DNA of 64,000 bases from JAEUIZ01 sp046155605 (GTDB taxonomy: Bacteria; Planctomycetota; Phycisphaerae; Phycisphaerales; UBA1924). Position numbers and translations under genes: made by a program. The stretch spans positions 1 to 64,000 of the forward strand of contig JBJXFQ010000101.1 in assembly GCA_046155605.1 (NCBI GenBank). Direction: 5' to 3'. This document shows positions 1 through 8,163 of the stretch, in pieces. The number at the start of each line of letters is the position of its first letter. Position 1 is the stretch's first letter. The notes beneath the pieces were generated by a model that was not told where the DNA came from, did not search any database, and saw only the letters and a program-made list of their open reading frames with translations.

Positions 1-185
1 TGATAGGGCGTTTGTGAGCGGCGGAAGGCCCGAATACACTGCGTGAGGCGTGGCCAACAGGGGTCCACGCTCAGGCGAGTCCGTGCGCTGGAAATACGGA
101 TCGGTAACTAAGCGGCATTCGAGTGTAGCGTGGGGCTGCGAATCGTTCAGCCGGCGCGTTGGCGCTGGCAGACACGATTGGGCGC

Positions 186-220
186 AAAAAAAGCACGACA
201 CGGGTCGGCAGCCCGTGTCG
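186..220 (-). terminator. Rho-independent terminator
   Basis: Read on the minus strand this is a perfect 9-bp stem (196-204 with 212-220, loop 205-211) followed by seven T residues (complement of 186-192). It lies just past the stop codon of the dockerin-anchored protein and should end its transcript. The remaining sequence from 1 to 248 shows no convincing gene. Confidence 0.85.
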
Positions 221-248
221 CGCGGGAGATTGGCTTTCACGCGGTTGG

Positions 249-2510
249 TCAGGTGCAGCCGGCGGCGAAGGCATTGAGGAAGCAACTGAAGTCGTTCACG
301 TTCAGCACGGGCGGCGAGGTGCTCTCATCGCAGTTGGCGTAGGGGTCGCCGATGGCGAAGGCATTCAGGAAGCACTGGAAGTCGTTGATGTTGAGCATGG
401 GCGAGGCGGTCGATTGGTCGCAGTTGACGAAGCAGAATCGGCAGATGGTCGAGCAGGGGGAGGCGACGATGAACTCGACGAGCGAGAGCGTCGGGAAGTC
501 GGTCTGTTCGTCGGATGGGACGACCTCGCCGGTGCCCATCGCGATCGTCTGGATGAGCGGGTCGGGCGTGGGAACCACGGTCGGGCAGGCGTCCTTGCTG
601 AGCCACATCTGGGAGCCGCCGCCCACGTTGATGATTGAGTACGCGCCGATCATGGCGCGATGGCCGCCGGGGGTGATGTCACTGAGGGCGTAGTTGCTTG
701 AGCCGGGGACCGGCGAGCCGTGGCGGTGGGCGAAGCTGATGGCGCCATTGGGCTCGTTGGCGCGGAGGGTCCAGCCGAAGCCGGGCATGCCGTTGGTTCG
801 TCCGGCGAGCATGATGTTGTTGTTGGGTGGTGGTGGAGATCCCTGCAAGGGGATGGAGATGGCGCTGACGCCGGGAACCCAGTCAATGAGGCTCGTGTAG
901 AGGCGGTCGTAGTGCGGGGCCGTCGTGAGCGTGCCCCGATCGATCATCGTCAGCCGCGGGACGGTGATGGCGGGCTCGAAGGGGGTCGGGTTTGGCCTGG
1001 TGGCCCAGCCAGCGACCACGATCTGGTTTTGCTTCGCGCCGAGGCTGGGGTTGAACTTGATGGCGTTGAAGCCGCCGGTGGTCCAGGGCGTGCTGACCGC
1101 GTAGTCGTACCCGCGGACCTGGATGATGTTGCCGTTGCCGAGTAAGACGTTCATGATCATCGGCAGGGTGCGTATGGCCGTGCCCGATGGGTTCCAGTTC
1201 ATGGTGCCGGCGACGTAGAGGTCGCCGGTGACGGGGTCCTGCTCGATGTCGCGGGCGACGAACTGTGGATTCGGGGAGACCTGGAAGGACTGGTAGCGTT
1301 TCGACCACATCGGCCCGAGGGCGGCGGTACGGCGGGTGATGCGGGTGCTGAGGATGCTCGCGCTCGGGTTCAAGCGGTCAACGATCGCCACGGTGCCGTC
1401 CATGAGCCAGTCGGCCTGGACATCGACGTTGGAATCGACGGGGCCGTTGAGGCGAATGCCGGCGCCGATGGGCATGAGGTTGGGATCGAGGCGGATGGCA
1501 AAGCTCTGGCGCGTGCCGCCGTTGTAGATTCGTCCGGCGACGAGCGCGTCGCACTGGGCATTGACTTCGACGCTGGTGCCGATGATGGAGTCGCCGGCGA
1601 GGTCGGTCGAGAAGAGGCGTTCGGCGGCGATGGTGCTGTTGGTGTTCCAGCGGACGACATGGAGCCCGAGGAAGCCGGAAGGGAGTTGGCGTTGGCCGAC
1701 GGTGATGTAGCCACCGGGGTTGTTGACGAGGCCGAGAGCGTCGATGGAGTAGTGGGCGGTGGCGGCAGGGGCGTCGCCGCAGCGCACGTCGCGCGGGAGT
1801 TGGACAAAGGGAGTAGATCCGGCGACGGGACAGGTGAATCGGTCGAGGCTGACGTTATCGAGTTCGACGCCGAAGCCTGTGACCCCCGAGAACACGTCCC
1901 TGAACTCCAGCGTGTCGTTCCCGCCACTGCCCGAGACGGTGAAGCTGTACCGCCTCCACATCATGTTGGTGTTGGTCTGCGCGGCGTTGGGCGGGAGCAC
2001 GACGGTGCCGACCAGGTTGTTTCTCCACCAGACTTGGACGCCGCGTGTGGAGGCCTGTCCCGCGACGAGTTCCGGCCGCTCGCGAGTGGCGTCGAACGAG
2101 ATCGTGTACGCCTCGCCGTTGACCGTCGCGACGGTCTGCGAGATGCCGCACACCTGCGACGAGGATCCCACCGCCCAGTTCGTGCTGACCGTGTGGAAGA
2201 GGTCGGAGGGCTGGAATGTGCGATCGTAATCGATCCCCTGGCCCGAGACCGGCGTCCCCAGGCACGAGATCGTCCAGCCGGTGAGCGCGGTGCCCGGGCC
2301 AAAGAACGAGTTGGTCCCCACGGGCAGACCCGGCAACTCGAAACTGCCGTTGGTGAGCAGATTGGGCCTCGCGTGACAATGGTCTGGCGAGAAGGCAGCC
2401 AGGCCGGCGAGTGCGAGGGAGGCACCGGCGACGTGGCCGGCGAGGCCGCGGAGCCGCTGGGCGGTGGGGATTCGAGATCCTGGTTGCGTCGTTGTGTGTG
2501 CGCGGTTCAT
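249..2510 (-). CDS. secreted DUF642-like protein with GC-type dockerin C-terminus
   Basis: This 753-residue protein is predicted to be exported and attached outside the cell. The ATG at 2510 was chosen over longer starts because AAGGAGG lies 8 nt upstream and a signal peptide follows (basic start, then a hydrophobic run near residues 25-40). The mature N-terminus opens with LLTNGSFELPG, the signature start of DUF642/choice-of-anchor-type beta-sandwich domains, which are thought to bind polysaccharide. The middle is several hundred residues rich in beta-strand-like sequence and resembles a propeller. The C-terminus carries two tandem dockerin-like repeats with Asn-Asp-Phe cores and ends in GCT. 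The same tail occurs on three other proteins in this window. The function of the central part is unknown. Confidence 0.85.
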   Translation of the reverse strand: MNRAHTTTQPGSRIPTAQRLRGLAGHVAGASLALAGLAAFSPDHCHARPNLLTNGSFELPGLPVGTNSFFGPGTALTGWTISCLGTPVSGQGIDYDRTFQPSDLFHTVSTNWAVGSSSQVCGISQTVATVNGEAYTISFDATRERPELVAGQASTRGVQVWWRNNLVGTVVLPPNAAQTNTNMMWRRYSFTVSGSGGNDTLEFRDVFSGVTGFGVELDNVSLDRFTCPVAGSTPFVQLPRDVRCGDAPAATAHYSIDALGLVNNPGGYITVGQRQLPSGFLGLHVVRWNTNSTIAAERLFSTDLAGDSIIGTSVEVNAQCDALVAGRIYNGGTRQSFAIRLDPNLMPIGAGIRLNGPVDSNVDVQADWLMDGTVAIVDRLNPSASILSTRITRRTAALGPMWSKRYQSFQVSPNPQFVARDIEQDPVTGDLYVAGTMNWNPSGTAIRTLPMIMNVLLGNGNIIQVRGYDYAVSTPWTTGGFNAIKFNPSLGAKQNQIVVAGWATRPNPTPFEPAITVPRLTMIDRGTLTTAPHYDRLYTSLIDWVPGVSAISIPLQGSPPPPNNNIMLAGRTNGMPGFGWTLRANEPNGAISFAHRHGSPVPGSSNYALSDITPGGHRAMIGAYSIINVGGGSQMWLSKDACPTVVPTPDPLIQTIAMGTGEVVPSDEQTDFPTLSLVEFIVASPCSTICRFCFVNCDQSTASPMLNINDFQCFLNAFAIGDPYANCDESTSPPVLNVNDFSCFLNAFAAGCT

Positions 2511-2767
2511 GAGCAGAACCTCCTTGGTTGGGGCGACGTTGGCGGTCCTTGTGCGGAGGCAACCACGATCGCCGGACACAGAGATTGCGTTCGTCGAGGT
2601 CGGATCTGAGGGCGATGGAGCGATAATCGGCGAGATCGGGGAGCGGTAGGGGCGGAATCGTCGTCCAGGGGCGGGTGCGACGTCGCACTTGGCAAGCGAG
2701 TGCGCGGTACATTGGGCGCGCGGCATTGGGCGGCTCTTCACCCGAACCGGGGGGTAGGAGGTCCATC

Positions 2768-3685
2768 ATGGCGTATAAGGTCATCACGTTCGACGGCGGC
2801 GGGATCTGCGGGCTTTTCTCGGCGGCACTGCTCGATCGGCTGGCGGCAGAGGTGCCGGGGCTAGTCGATGATGCCGACCTGCTCGCGGGGACATCGACGG
2901 GCGGGATCATCGCGCTCTGCCTGGCGGCGGGCAAAAAGCCTGCGGACCTGGTTCGGCTCTATGGCGACAACGGCAGGAAGATTTTCGACGATTCGTGGTT
3001 CGACAACGTGCTCGACCTCGGCACGGCGATCGGCGCGGATTACGACAACAGCCAACTCAAGAAACTGCTGACGCGCGAGTTGGGCGCGGTGACGCTCTCG
3101 AAACTCGGCAAGCGGGTCCTCGTGCCGACGTTCGATCTCTGCGCCGAGGCGTCGGGCGACCGCCCGATGACCTGGAAGCCCAAGTTTTTCCACAATTTCC
3201 CTGGCAACGACTCGGACGGCGCTGAACTGGCGGTGGACATCGCCCTCCGCACGTCGGCCGCCCCGACGTACTTCCCGGCCTACCAGGGCTTCATCGACGG
3301 GGGCGTGGTCTCGAACAACCCGAGCATGGCGGCGCTGGCTCTGGCGCTGGATAAGCGAGCCGGCAAGCAGTCGCTCGAGGACGTGGTGCTGCTCTCGATC
3401 TCGACGGGCTCGGACGCGAAGTTTATCAAGGGTGAGAGCCTCGACTGGGGCTGGGGGCAGTGGGCCAGGCCGCTGGTGGCGATCATGATCAACGGGGTCA
3501 TGGGCGTGGCGGACTTCCAGTGCCAGCAACTGCTGGGGGACAACTACCGGCGACTGGATACGTTCTTTGACCGCGCGGTGAATCTCGATGATGTGAAGCC
3601 CAAGACGCTGGAGTACCTGAAACAGCAGGCGAATGCGATGCCGATCGGTGGGGTGGTGAACTGGCTGAAGTCGGTGTGGAGGTAG
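2768..3685 (+). CDS. patatin-like phospholipase family protein
   Basis: A 305-residue serine acyl hydrolase of the patatin family, predicted to cleave acyl chains from phospholipids or other lipids. The oxyanion-hole motif DGGGICG is at residues 9-15, the nucleophile elbow GTSTG puts Ser43 at the active site, and the second dyad residue is Asp177 in FIDGG. All catalytic parts are intact. No signal peptide is seen, so it should be cytosolic or peripheral. The ATG at 2768 has TAGGAGG 6 nt upstream. Patatins act as effectors in some CBASS defence systems, but no nucleotide cyclase or partner gene is adjacent, so a housekeeping lipase is the simpler reading. Confidence 0.88.
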   Translation: MAYKVITFDGGGICGLFSAALLDRLAAEVPGLVDDADLLAGTSTGGIIALCLAAGKKPADLVRLYGDNGRKIFDDSWFDNVLDLGTAIGADYDNSQLKKLLTRELGAVTLSKLGKRVLVPTFDLCAEASGDRPMTWKPKFFHNFPGNDSDGAELAVDIALRTSAAPTYFPAYQGFIDGGVVSNNPSMAALALALDKRAGKQSLEDVVLLSISTGSDAKFIKGESLDWGWGQWARPLVAIMINGVMGVADFQCQQLLGDNYRRLDTFFDRAVNLDDVKPKTLEYLKQQANAMPIGGVVNWLKSVWR

Positions 3686-4010
3686 GGCAGAGCAGGCACT
3701 TCGGTCGCGGCGAGGCGAGGAATGCCGTGGCGCGGCGGCTTGTTCGTATTATGAGCGGGTTGCGGAAGGCTTCGGGAACCGAAGTGGAGTGAATGGCGAA
3801 GGGAGAGTGTCTAGACACTCGTCATCGGATTTGGTACCATCGCAGATGCGCCCGGGGAGAGACCGGGATGTCGGGGCCGGCGTAGGTCTTCGGCGGAGCG
3901 ATGATTCGGGCCGATATGAGGAGTAGCGTCGAGCGGTCTGGGTTGGCGTTCTGTCGACCCGGCTCGATAGGTGGCGGCCGCAACGGGCGCCGGAAAGTGG
4001 AGTGACAGTC
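3686..4010 (+). other. 325-base non-coding leader of first pseudopilin gene
   Basis: No gene is supported here. It holds a 16-bp perfect palindrome (3805-3820), a sigma70-like promoter (3812-3840), and a stretch (about 3943-3962) that matches 17 of about 19 bases near 5340-5358 upstream of the second pseudopilin. The match shows that the duplication included leader sequence. Confidence 0.6.
3812..3840 (+). promoter_or_regulatory. sigma70-like promoter with overlapping palindrome
   Basis: TAGACA (3812-3817) and TACCAT (3835-3840) are separated by 17 bases, giving a plausible -35/-10 pair for the pseudopilin gene starting at 4011. The perfect palindrome GAGTGTCTAGACACTC at 3805-3820 covers the -35 box and is placed like a repressor operator. 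This is inference from sequence only. Confidence 0.4.
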
Positions 4011-5090
4011 ATGACACAGATGCGAAGGTCGAAGGGATTCACGCTGATCGAGTTGCTGGTGGTGATCGCTATCATCGCGCTGCTGATCAGCATTCTGCTC
4101 CCTGCGCTGGGCGAGGCGAGGAAGGCCGGCAAACTGGCCAAGTGCGTGGCGAACATGCGCGGACTCGGCCAGGCGACGCAGACGTACAGTTCGGAGTTCA
4201 AGGAGCAGATGCCGTCGTTCACGTGGGAGGCTGGCAAGACGTATGTCAGTCCGGCTGATCCGAATGGAGCGGGCCTTGGCAATGCGGCCGACAACCTTCA
4301 GGCCGCGCGGAACCACATGGTCTACATCATCCGGAATCGTGGTGATCGTCCCACTTTCCCGGTCATGACACTCGCGCTCATTCCGCACATGACATACACG
4401 CACCTCGCAATGCAAGACTACATGGCGCAGAATCTGCCTGATCCGACGGTGGTCTGTCCTTCGGACGATAACCGACTCCGCTGGAACGCCGATCCCAAGG
4501 GCTACGACCAGGGCTTGTATCAGCCGAATCTCGGCTCAAGCCTGGCCGCCAGCGATCTCTGGCGTCACCCCTACGGCGCGTCCTACCGCGTCGTCACCGC
4601 ATTCATCGACAACAGCGCCCAGGGCTCGCGTGTCTATCAGGGCACAAGTTCCGGCAACGTCTTTGTCCCCGGCACGGCAAGGTTCGGCAAGCGCAAGATC
4701 TCGGACGTCTCCCAGCCGGCGATGAAGGTGGCGATGCACGATACGTTCGGCCGGCACTTCGGCAAGTTTGACTATCGCCAGTGGTGCGGCTTTGACACTT
4801 CGAAGCAGCCGCTGCTCTTCTTCGACAACTCGGTCGTCAATCGGTCGAGCGAGAAGTGCAACTACGGGTTTGATCCCAACGGGAATCAGATGGCACCAGT
4901 GACAACTCCCAACGGCAATCCGCCCACGCCGCCCGGCTCGGGCTATCTGCCGATTCCCTATGCGGGATCGGCCATCGAGCCGACGGGACCGACATCCGCT
5001 GCGAACGGATACGGTCGGTTCGTCTTCACCCGTGGTGGGCTTCGCGGCGTCGACTTCGGCGGCGGAGATGTCCGCACGAACGGCTACTAA
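4011..5090 (+). CDS. type II secretion/pseudopilin-like protein (copy 1)
   Basis: A 359-residue protein with a class III prepilin leader: a short basic start, then G|FTLIE with the Glu at mature position 5, then a long hydrophobic helix (about residues 10-32). Such proteins are cut and methylated by a PilD-type peptidase and sit in the inner membrane or a pseudopilus. The body is far longer than a classical pseudopilin, as is usual for Planctomycetes. The ATG at 4011 is preferred because GGAG is 8 nt upstream; a GTG at 4002 is the alternative. It is a close paralogue of the gene at 5408, with shared blocks such as MPSFTWEAGKTYV and GGLRGVDFGG. No other pilus gene lies nearby, so its assembly partners are elsewhere. 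Confidence 0.88.
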   Translation: MTQMRRSKGFTLIELLVVIAIIALLISILLPALGEARKAGKLAKCVANMRGLGQATQTYSSEFKEQMPSFTWEAGKTYVSPADPNGAGLGNAADNLQAARNHMVYIIRNRGDRPTFPVMTLALIPHMTYTHLAMQDYMAQNLPDPTVVCPSDDNRLRWNADPKGYDQGLYQPNLGSSLAASDLWRHPYGASYRVVTAFIDNSAQGSRVYQGTSSGNVFVPGTARFGKRKISDVSQPAMKVAMHDTFGRHFGKFDYRQWCGFDTSKQPLLFFDNSVVNRSSEKCNYGFDPNGNQMAPVTTPNGNPPTPPGSGYLPIPYAGSAIEPTGPTSAANGYGRFVFTRGGLRGVDFGGGDVRTNGY

Positions 5091-5124
5091 GCAACGCGCC
5101 TGTCCACATGTCGCGATACTTTAC

Positions 5125-5151
5125 CAAGCCCCGATCGGGGCTTGTTTTTTT
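5125..5151 (+). terminator. Rho-independent terminator
   Basis: A perfect inverted repeat CAAGCCCC (5125-5132) / GGGGCTTG (5137-5144) with a GATC loop is followed by seven T residues. It closes the transcript of the first pseudopilin gene. Confidence 0.92.
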
Positions 5152-5225
5152 GTCGGCACGGTGCCCTACGCGCGATGCTCTTGCGAGCGATTGGGCGAGG
5201 CGGGACTCGGGCCGCGAATTGGGTC

Positions 5226-5254
5226 TTGACTGGATGGCGAAGGCGTGGTAGGTT
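5226..5254 (+). promoter_or_regulatory. sigma70-like promoter
   Basis: TTGACT (5226-5231), a 17-base spacer and TAGGTT (5249-5254) form a good housekeeping-type promoter. It sits between the terminator of the first pseudopilin gene and the start of the second, so the two copies are probably separate transcription units. Confidence 0.55.
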
Positions 5255-5407
5255 GATGGAGCGTTTTGGCGCTTCGGCGCCGCTGCCGGCGATTCGGCTC
5301 CTTGCCGGCGCGTTGGATCGGGAGCCGTCGCCCCGAGGATTGGCGTTCTGCCGACCGGGACGAGTGGTCACCCATCGCCGATTCAGGCGATGAGACGGAG
5401 AACGGCC

Positions 5408-6475
5408 ATGCGACGCAAAGGGTTCACACTGATCGAACTGTTGGTGGTGATCGCGATCATCGCGCTGCTGATCAGCATCCTGCTGCCAGCGCTGGGGGAG
5501 GCGAAGAAGGCCGGGCGTCTGGCGGTGTGCATCTCGAATATTCGTGGCTTGGGCCAGGCGACCCAGACGTACAGTTCGGAGTTCAAGGAGATGATGCCGT
5601 CGTTCACGTGGGAGGCGGGCAAGACGTATGTGGACCCGTCGGACCCGAACGGCGCGGGGCTCGGCAACGCGGGGAACGACTGGATCGCGAGCAACAACCA
5701 GTTGGCGTACATCATCCGCTTCCGTGGGGATCGTCCTGGGATGCCGCCGGCGACCAACCTGTTCCCGCATCTGACGTACACGCACCTGGTGATGCAGGAC
5801 TACATGGCCCAGAAGTTGCCGGATGCGACAGTGGTGTGCCCGGAGGACGCGAATCGCAAACTGTGGAACAAGGACCCCAAGGGGTATGACCAGGGGCTGT
5901 ACCAGCCGAACTTCGGCACGAGCATCGGGGCCAGCGATTTGTGGCGTCACCCGTACGGCGCGTCGTATCGCGTCGTTCCGGCCTTTATTGATCGCAGCCC
6001 GACGCCGTATCGCGTGATGTATACCCCGACGGGTGGCACGATCACCATTTACCCTACACTGAGCCAATACGGCAAGCGCAAGATCTCTGACGTCAGCCAG
6101 CCGTCGCTGAAGGTGGCCATGCACGATACGTTTGGGCGGCACTTCGGGAAGATCGATTATCGCCAATGGATAGGGACCGAGTTCTCGAAGCAGCCGCTGC
6201 TGTTCTTCGATAACTCGGTTGTGAATCGCTCAAATGACAAGTGCAACTACGGGTTTGATCCCAACGGCAATCAGGCGACGGCGGTGAACAGCCCGAACTC
6301 GTCGCCGCCGATGCCACCGCCGACGGCACCGTACTACACAATCCAGTACGCGGCCTCAGCCATCGAGCCGCCGGCTCCGGTGACGGTCAACGGCAGGCCG
6401 TACTTTCTCTCCACGCGCGGCGGCCTCCGCGGGGTGGACTTCGGCGGGACGGACGTGAGGTCGAACGGCTACTGA
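5408..6475 (+). CDS. type II secretion/pseudopilin-like protein (copy 2)
   Basis: A 355-residue paralogue of the preceding gene with the same prepilin signal (MRRKG|FTLIE, Glu at mature position 5) and hydrophobic helix. The two proteins align along the whole length, including the Trp/Cys/Gly-rich middle (MQDYMAQ, LWRHPYGASYRVV) and the shared end GGLRGVDFGG. They differ mainly in a loop near residues 200-225. The ATG at 5408 is chosen over the in-frame ATG at 5390 because the prepilin leader is then of normal length and GGAG lies upstream. Tandem duplication with partial divergence is evident; both reading frames are intact. Confidence 0.88.
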   Translation: MRRKGFTLIELLVVIAIIALLISILLPALGEAKKAGRLAVCISNIRGLGQATQTYSSEFKEMMPSFTWEAGKTYVDPSDPNGAGLGNAGNDWIASNNQLAYIIRFRGDRPGMPPATNLFPHLTYTHLVMQDYMAQKLPDATVVCPEDANRKLWNKDPKGYDQGLYQPNFGTSIGASDLWRHPYGASYRVVPAFIDRSPTPYRVMYTPTGGTITIYPTLSQYGKRKISDVSQPSLKVAMHDTFGRHFGKIDYRQWIGTEFSKQPLLFFDNSVVNRSNDKCNYGFDPNGNQATAVNSPNSSPPMPPPTAPYYTIQYAASAIEPPAPVTVNGRPYFLSTRGGLRGVDFGGTDVRSNGY

Positions 6476-6500
6476 ACCCGGTTCGGAACGCGAGCGATTC

Positions 6501-6532
6501 AGACCCCGGGCACATGCCGGGGTCTTTTTCTT
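6501..6532 (+). terminator. Rho-independent terminator
   Basis: Stem AGACCCCGG (6501-6509) pairs with CCGGGGTCT (6517-6525) across a 7-base loop and is followed by a T-rich run. It ends the second pseudopilin transcript just before the convergent anti-sigma gene. Confidence 0.88.
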
Positions 6533-6561
6533 TGGCGAGGTTCATCAAATCGGGTGGTGGC

Positions 6562-7188
6562 TCACGCGGCAACGAGCGGCGTCGTGACAAGCAGCAGGCA
6601 GCCGCCGGTGGTTCGGGGCGTGCCGTGCTGACCCCCGGCGGGGATGCGCATGTAGTCCCCGGCGAGCATGACTTTGCCGCCGAGTTCGAGGTCGCCCTGG
6701 ATGACGAGGCATTCCTCGACGCCTGGATGGTCGTGATCGGGATAGACGACTCCCGGGGCAAGACGGAGCAAGACGGTGGCGCGGGCGCGCTCGCGATCGA
6801 CCCAGAGGTTGCGGGACTGAACGCCGGGAACGCCCGTCTCGACCCAGTCGGCGTGTGCGGCGCGGAGCAGCACCATGTCGGCGGGGTCATCGGCGAAAGG
6901 GTCGGGCCGCCGGCTGGCCTCGCTGTCAGACGAGAATGGCGGCGGGGCTTTTTTCAGTCCGAGGGCATTGATGAGATGGCTGCGCTGGATGAGGCGGGGC
7001 TCGGCCGGCGCGGCGGCGCGGGCCGCGAGGTCGGCGAACGGGCGGATGCGCTCGAAGGCCGCGACGCAGGCGGGGTCGCTGGCGAGGAGACGCGACTCGA
7101 AGGCGTCCATCTCGGCGGGCGGGAGGACGCCGGCGGCGTAGAGGGTGGCGAGTTCGACGATGTCGGGATCGAGCGGCGCGGCGCTCAT
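6562..7188 (-). CDS. ChrR-like cupin anti-sigma factor
   Basis: A 208-residue protein with an N-terminal helical anti-sigma-like domain (about residues 1-60) and a C-terminal cupin (about 115-205). The cupin metal ligands are visible as HxHxxxE (H152, H154, E158) and H188. This is the architecture of ChrR, which binds an ECF sigma factor and releases it upon a signal such as singlet oxygen or organic peroxide. The N-terminal zinc motif of classical ChrR (His plus two Cys) is not present; only C41 is found there, so the sensing chemistry may differ. The start has GGAG overlapping the stop codon of the upstream sigma factor gene, an arrangement that couples translation. Confidence 0.82.
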   Translation of the reverse strand: MSAAPLDPDIVELATLYAAGVLPPAEMDAFESRLLASDPACVAAFERIRPFADLAARAAAPAEPRLIQRSHLINALGLKKAPPPFSSDSEASRRPDPFADDPADMVLLRAAHADWVETGVPGVQSRNLWVDRERARATVLLRLAPGVVYPDHDHPGVEECLVIQGDLELGGKVMLAGDYMRIPAGGQHGTPRTTGGCLLLVTTPLVAA

Positions 7189-7199
7189 GACGGCATCTC

Positions 7200-7760
7200 C
7201 TAGGAGGGGATCGCGCGGCGGAGGTTGCCGACGGCGCGATGGATGCGGGTCTTCACCGTGCCCACGGGGACGTTCAGATGGGTGGCGATCTGCTCGCGGG
7301 TGAGCCCGACAGCGAAGGCGAGAAGGAGCGGCTGACGCTCGTCTTCGCTCAGCGAGGAGATCGCTCGGGCGAGAGAGGAATCCGAGGACAGTGGCTCAGA
7401 AGCGAGTCGGGCGACAGGCTCGGGCGTTGCGTCAAGGTCGGCGGCGCTCCGTCTGGAACGGCGTCGGGCGGCATCGATGGCCCGGGAACGTGCGAGTCGC
7501 AACAACCAGGCCTCGGCCGAGCCGAGGGCGGGGCTGTAGCGGACCGCATGGCTTCGCCAGATTTCGAGCATGACCACCTGGAGCACGTCATCGGCCAAGG
7601 CGGAATCGCGAAGCGTGGCGTTGATGACGCCGAGGAGGCGAGGCGAGAAGCGGTCGTAGAGGGTGAGAAACGCGTCGCGATCGCCGCGAGCGGTTTCGCG
7701 CAGCAACTCGGCATCGTCGCGTGTTCCTAAGCCTGGTTGAATCTGAGCGGCCGAGGTCAT
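7200..7760 (-). CDS. ECF RNA polymerase sigma factor
   Basis: A 186-residue ECF-type sigma factor with region 2 near residues 20-90 (DAFLTLYDRFSPRLLG and the ADDVLQVVMLEIWR core) and region 4 near 130-180 (LTREQIATHLNVPVGTVKTRIHRA helix-turn-helix). It is 11 nt upstream of the cupin anti-sigma factor, so the pair forms a sigma/anti-sigma switch. The ATG at 7760 gives a normal ECF length; no strong ribosome site precedes it. The divergent DUF4331 operon across the 400-base gap is the obvious candidate target, but no matching promoter motif could be fixed by eye. Confidence 0.88.
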   Translation of the reverse strand: MTSAAQIQPGLGTRDDAELLRETARGDRDAFLTLYDRFSPRLLGVINATLRDSALADDVLQVVMLEIWRSHAVRYSPALGSAEAWLLRLARSRAIDAARRRSRRSAADLDATPEPVARLASEPLSSDSSLARAISSLSEDERQPLLLAFAVGLTREQIATHLNVPVGTVKTRIHRAVGNLRRAIPS

Positions 7761-8163
7761 GCTGAGGTCTTGAGGTCCGAGAGGTGGCACCAAGCATGGC
7801 AGACCTCCGAAGGGTCTTGCACGGAAGGGCGTAGGTGGTACGAAGAGTGTAGGCACTTTCGGGGGCGCTCCCGTGAGCGTGCGAGCCTGGTGGCCCGAGC
7901 ACTGCAGGACCATCTTGGGTGCTTCGCCCACGGAGGGCGGATGGTTTCAGATTCCGCGCGACGAGCGTGAAATTCATCGGAGTGGGAAATCCGAAAAACC
8001 CTGGGGAATCGGGCCTCGAAGTCTTGGGTACCACACCGCGTCTGGCCAGAGGCTCAGACGATGCGTGGGGGGAAAGACCAGGACGAGTGACGACGCCGGA
8101 AGAGGTCGGCCGCGTGGGCCGGCACGGCGATGTTGCGCGCCTGCGAACCGAAGGAGATTCTCG
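7761..8163. other. 403-base divergent intergenic region
   Basis: This stretch separates the sigma/anti-sigma pair from the DUF4331 operon and shows no supportable gene. It should hold promoters for both directions. I could not identify a confident -35/-10 pair in it. AAGGAG at 8151-8156 is the ribosome site of the DUF4331 gene. Confidence 0.5.

Noticed and set aside
159..638. Plus-strand frame over the dockerin tail
   Set aside because: It is a shadow of the minus-strand gene, with repetitive Val/Glu/Gly composition caused by the dockerin repeats and no ribosome site.
2768..3685. CBASS effector (CapV-like patatin)
   Set aside because: The patatin motifs fit, but no nucleotide cyclase, Cap2/Cap3 or other defence gene is near, so a defence role is not supported.
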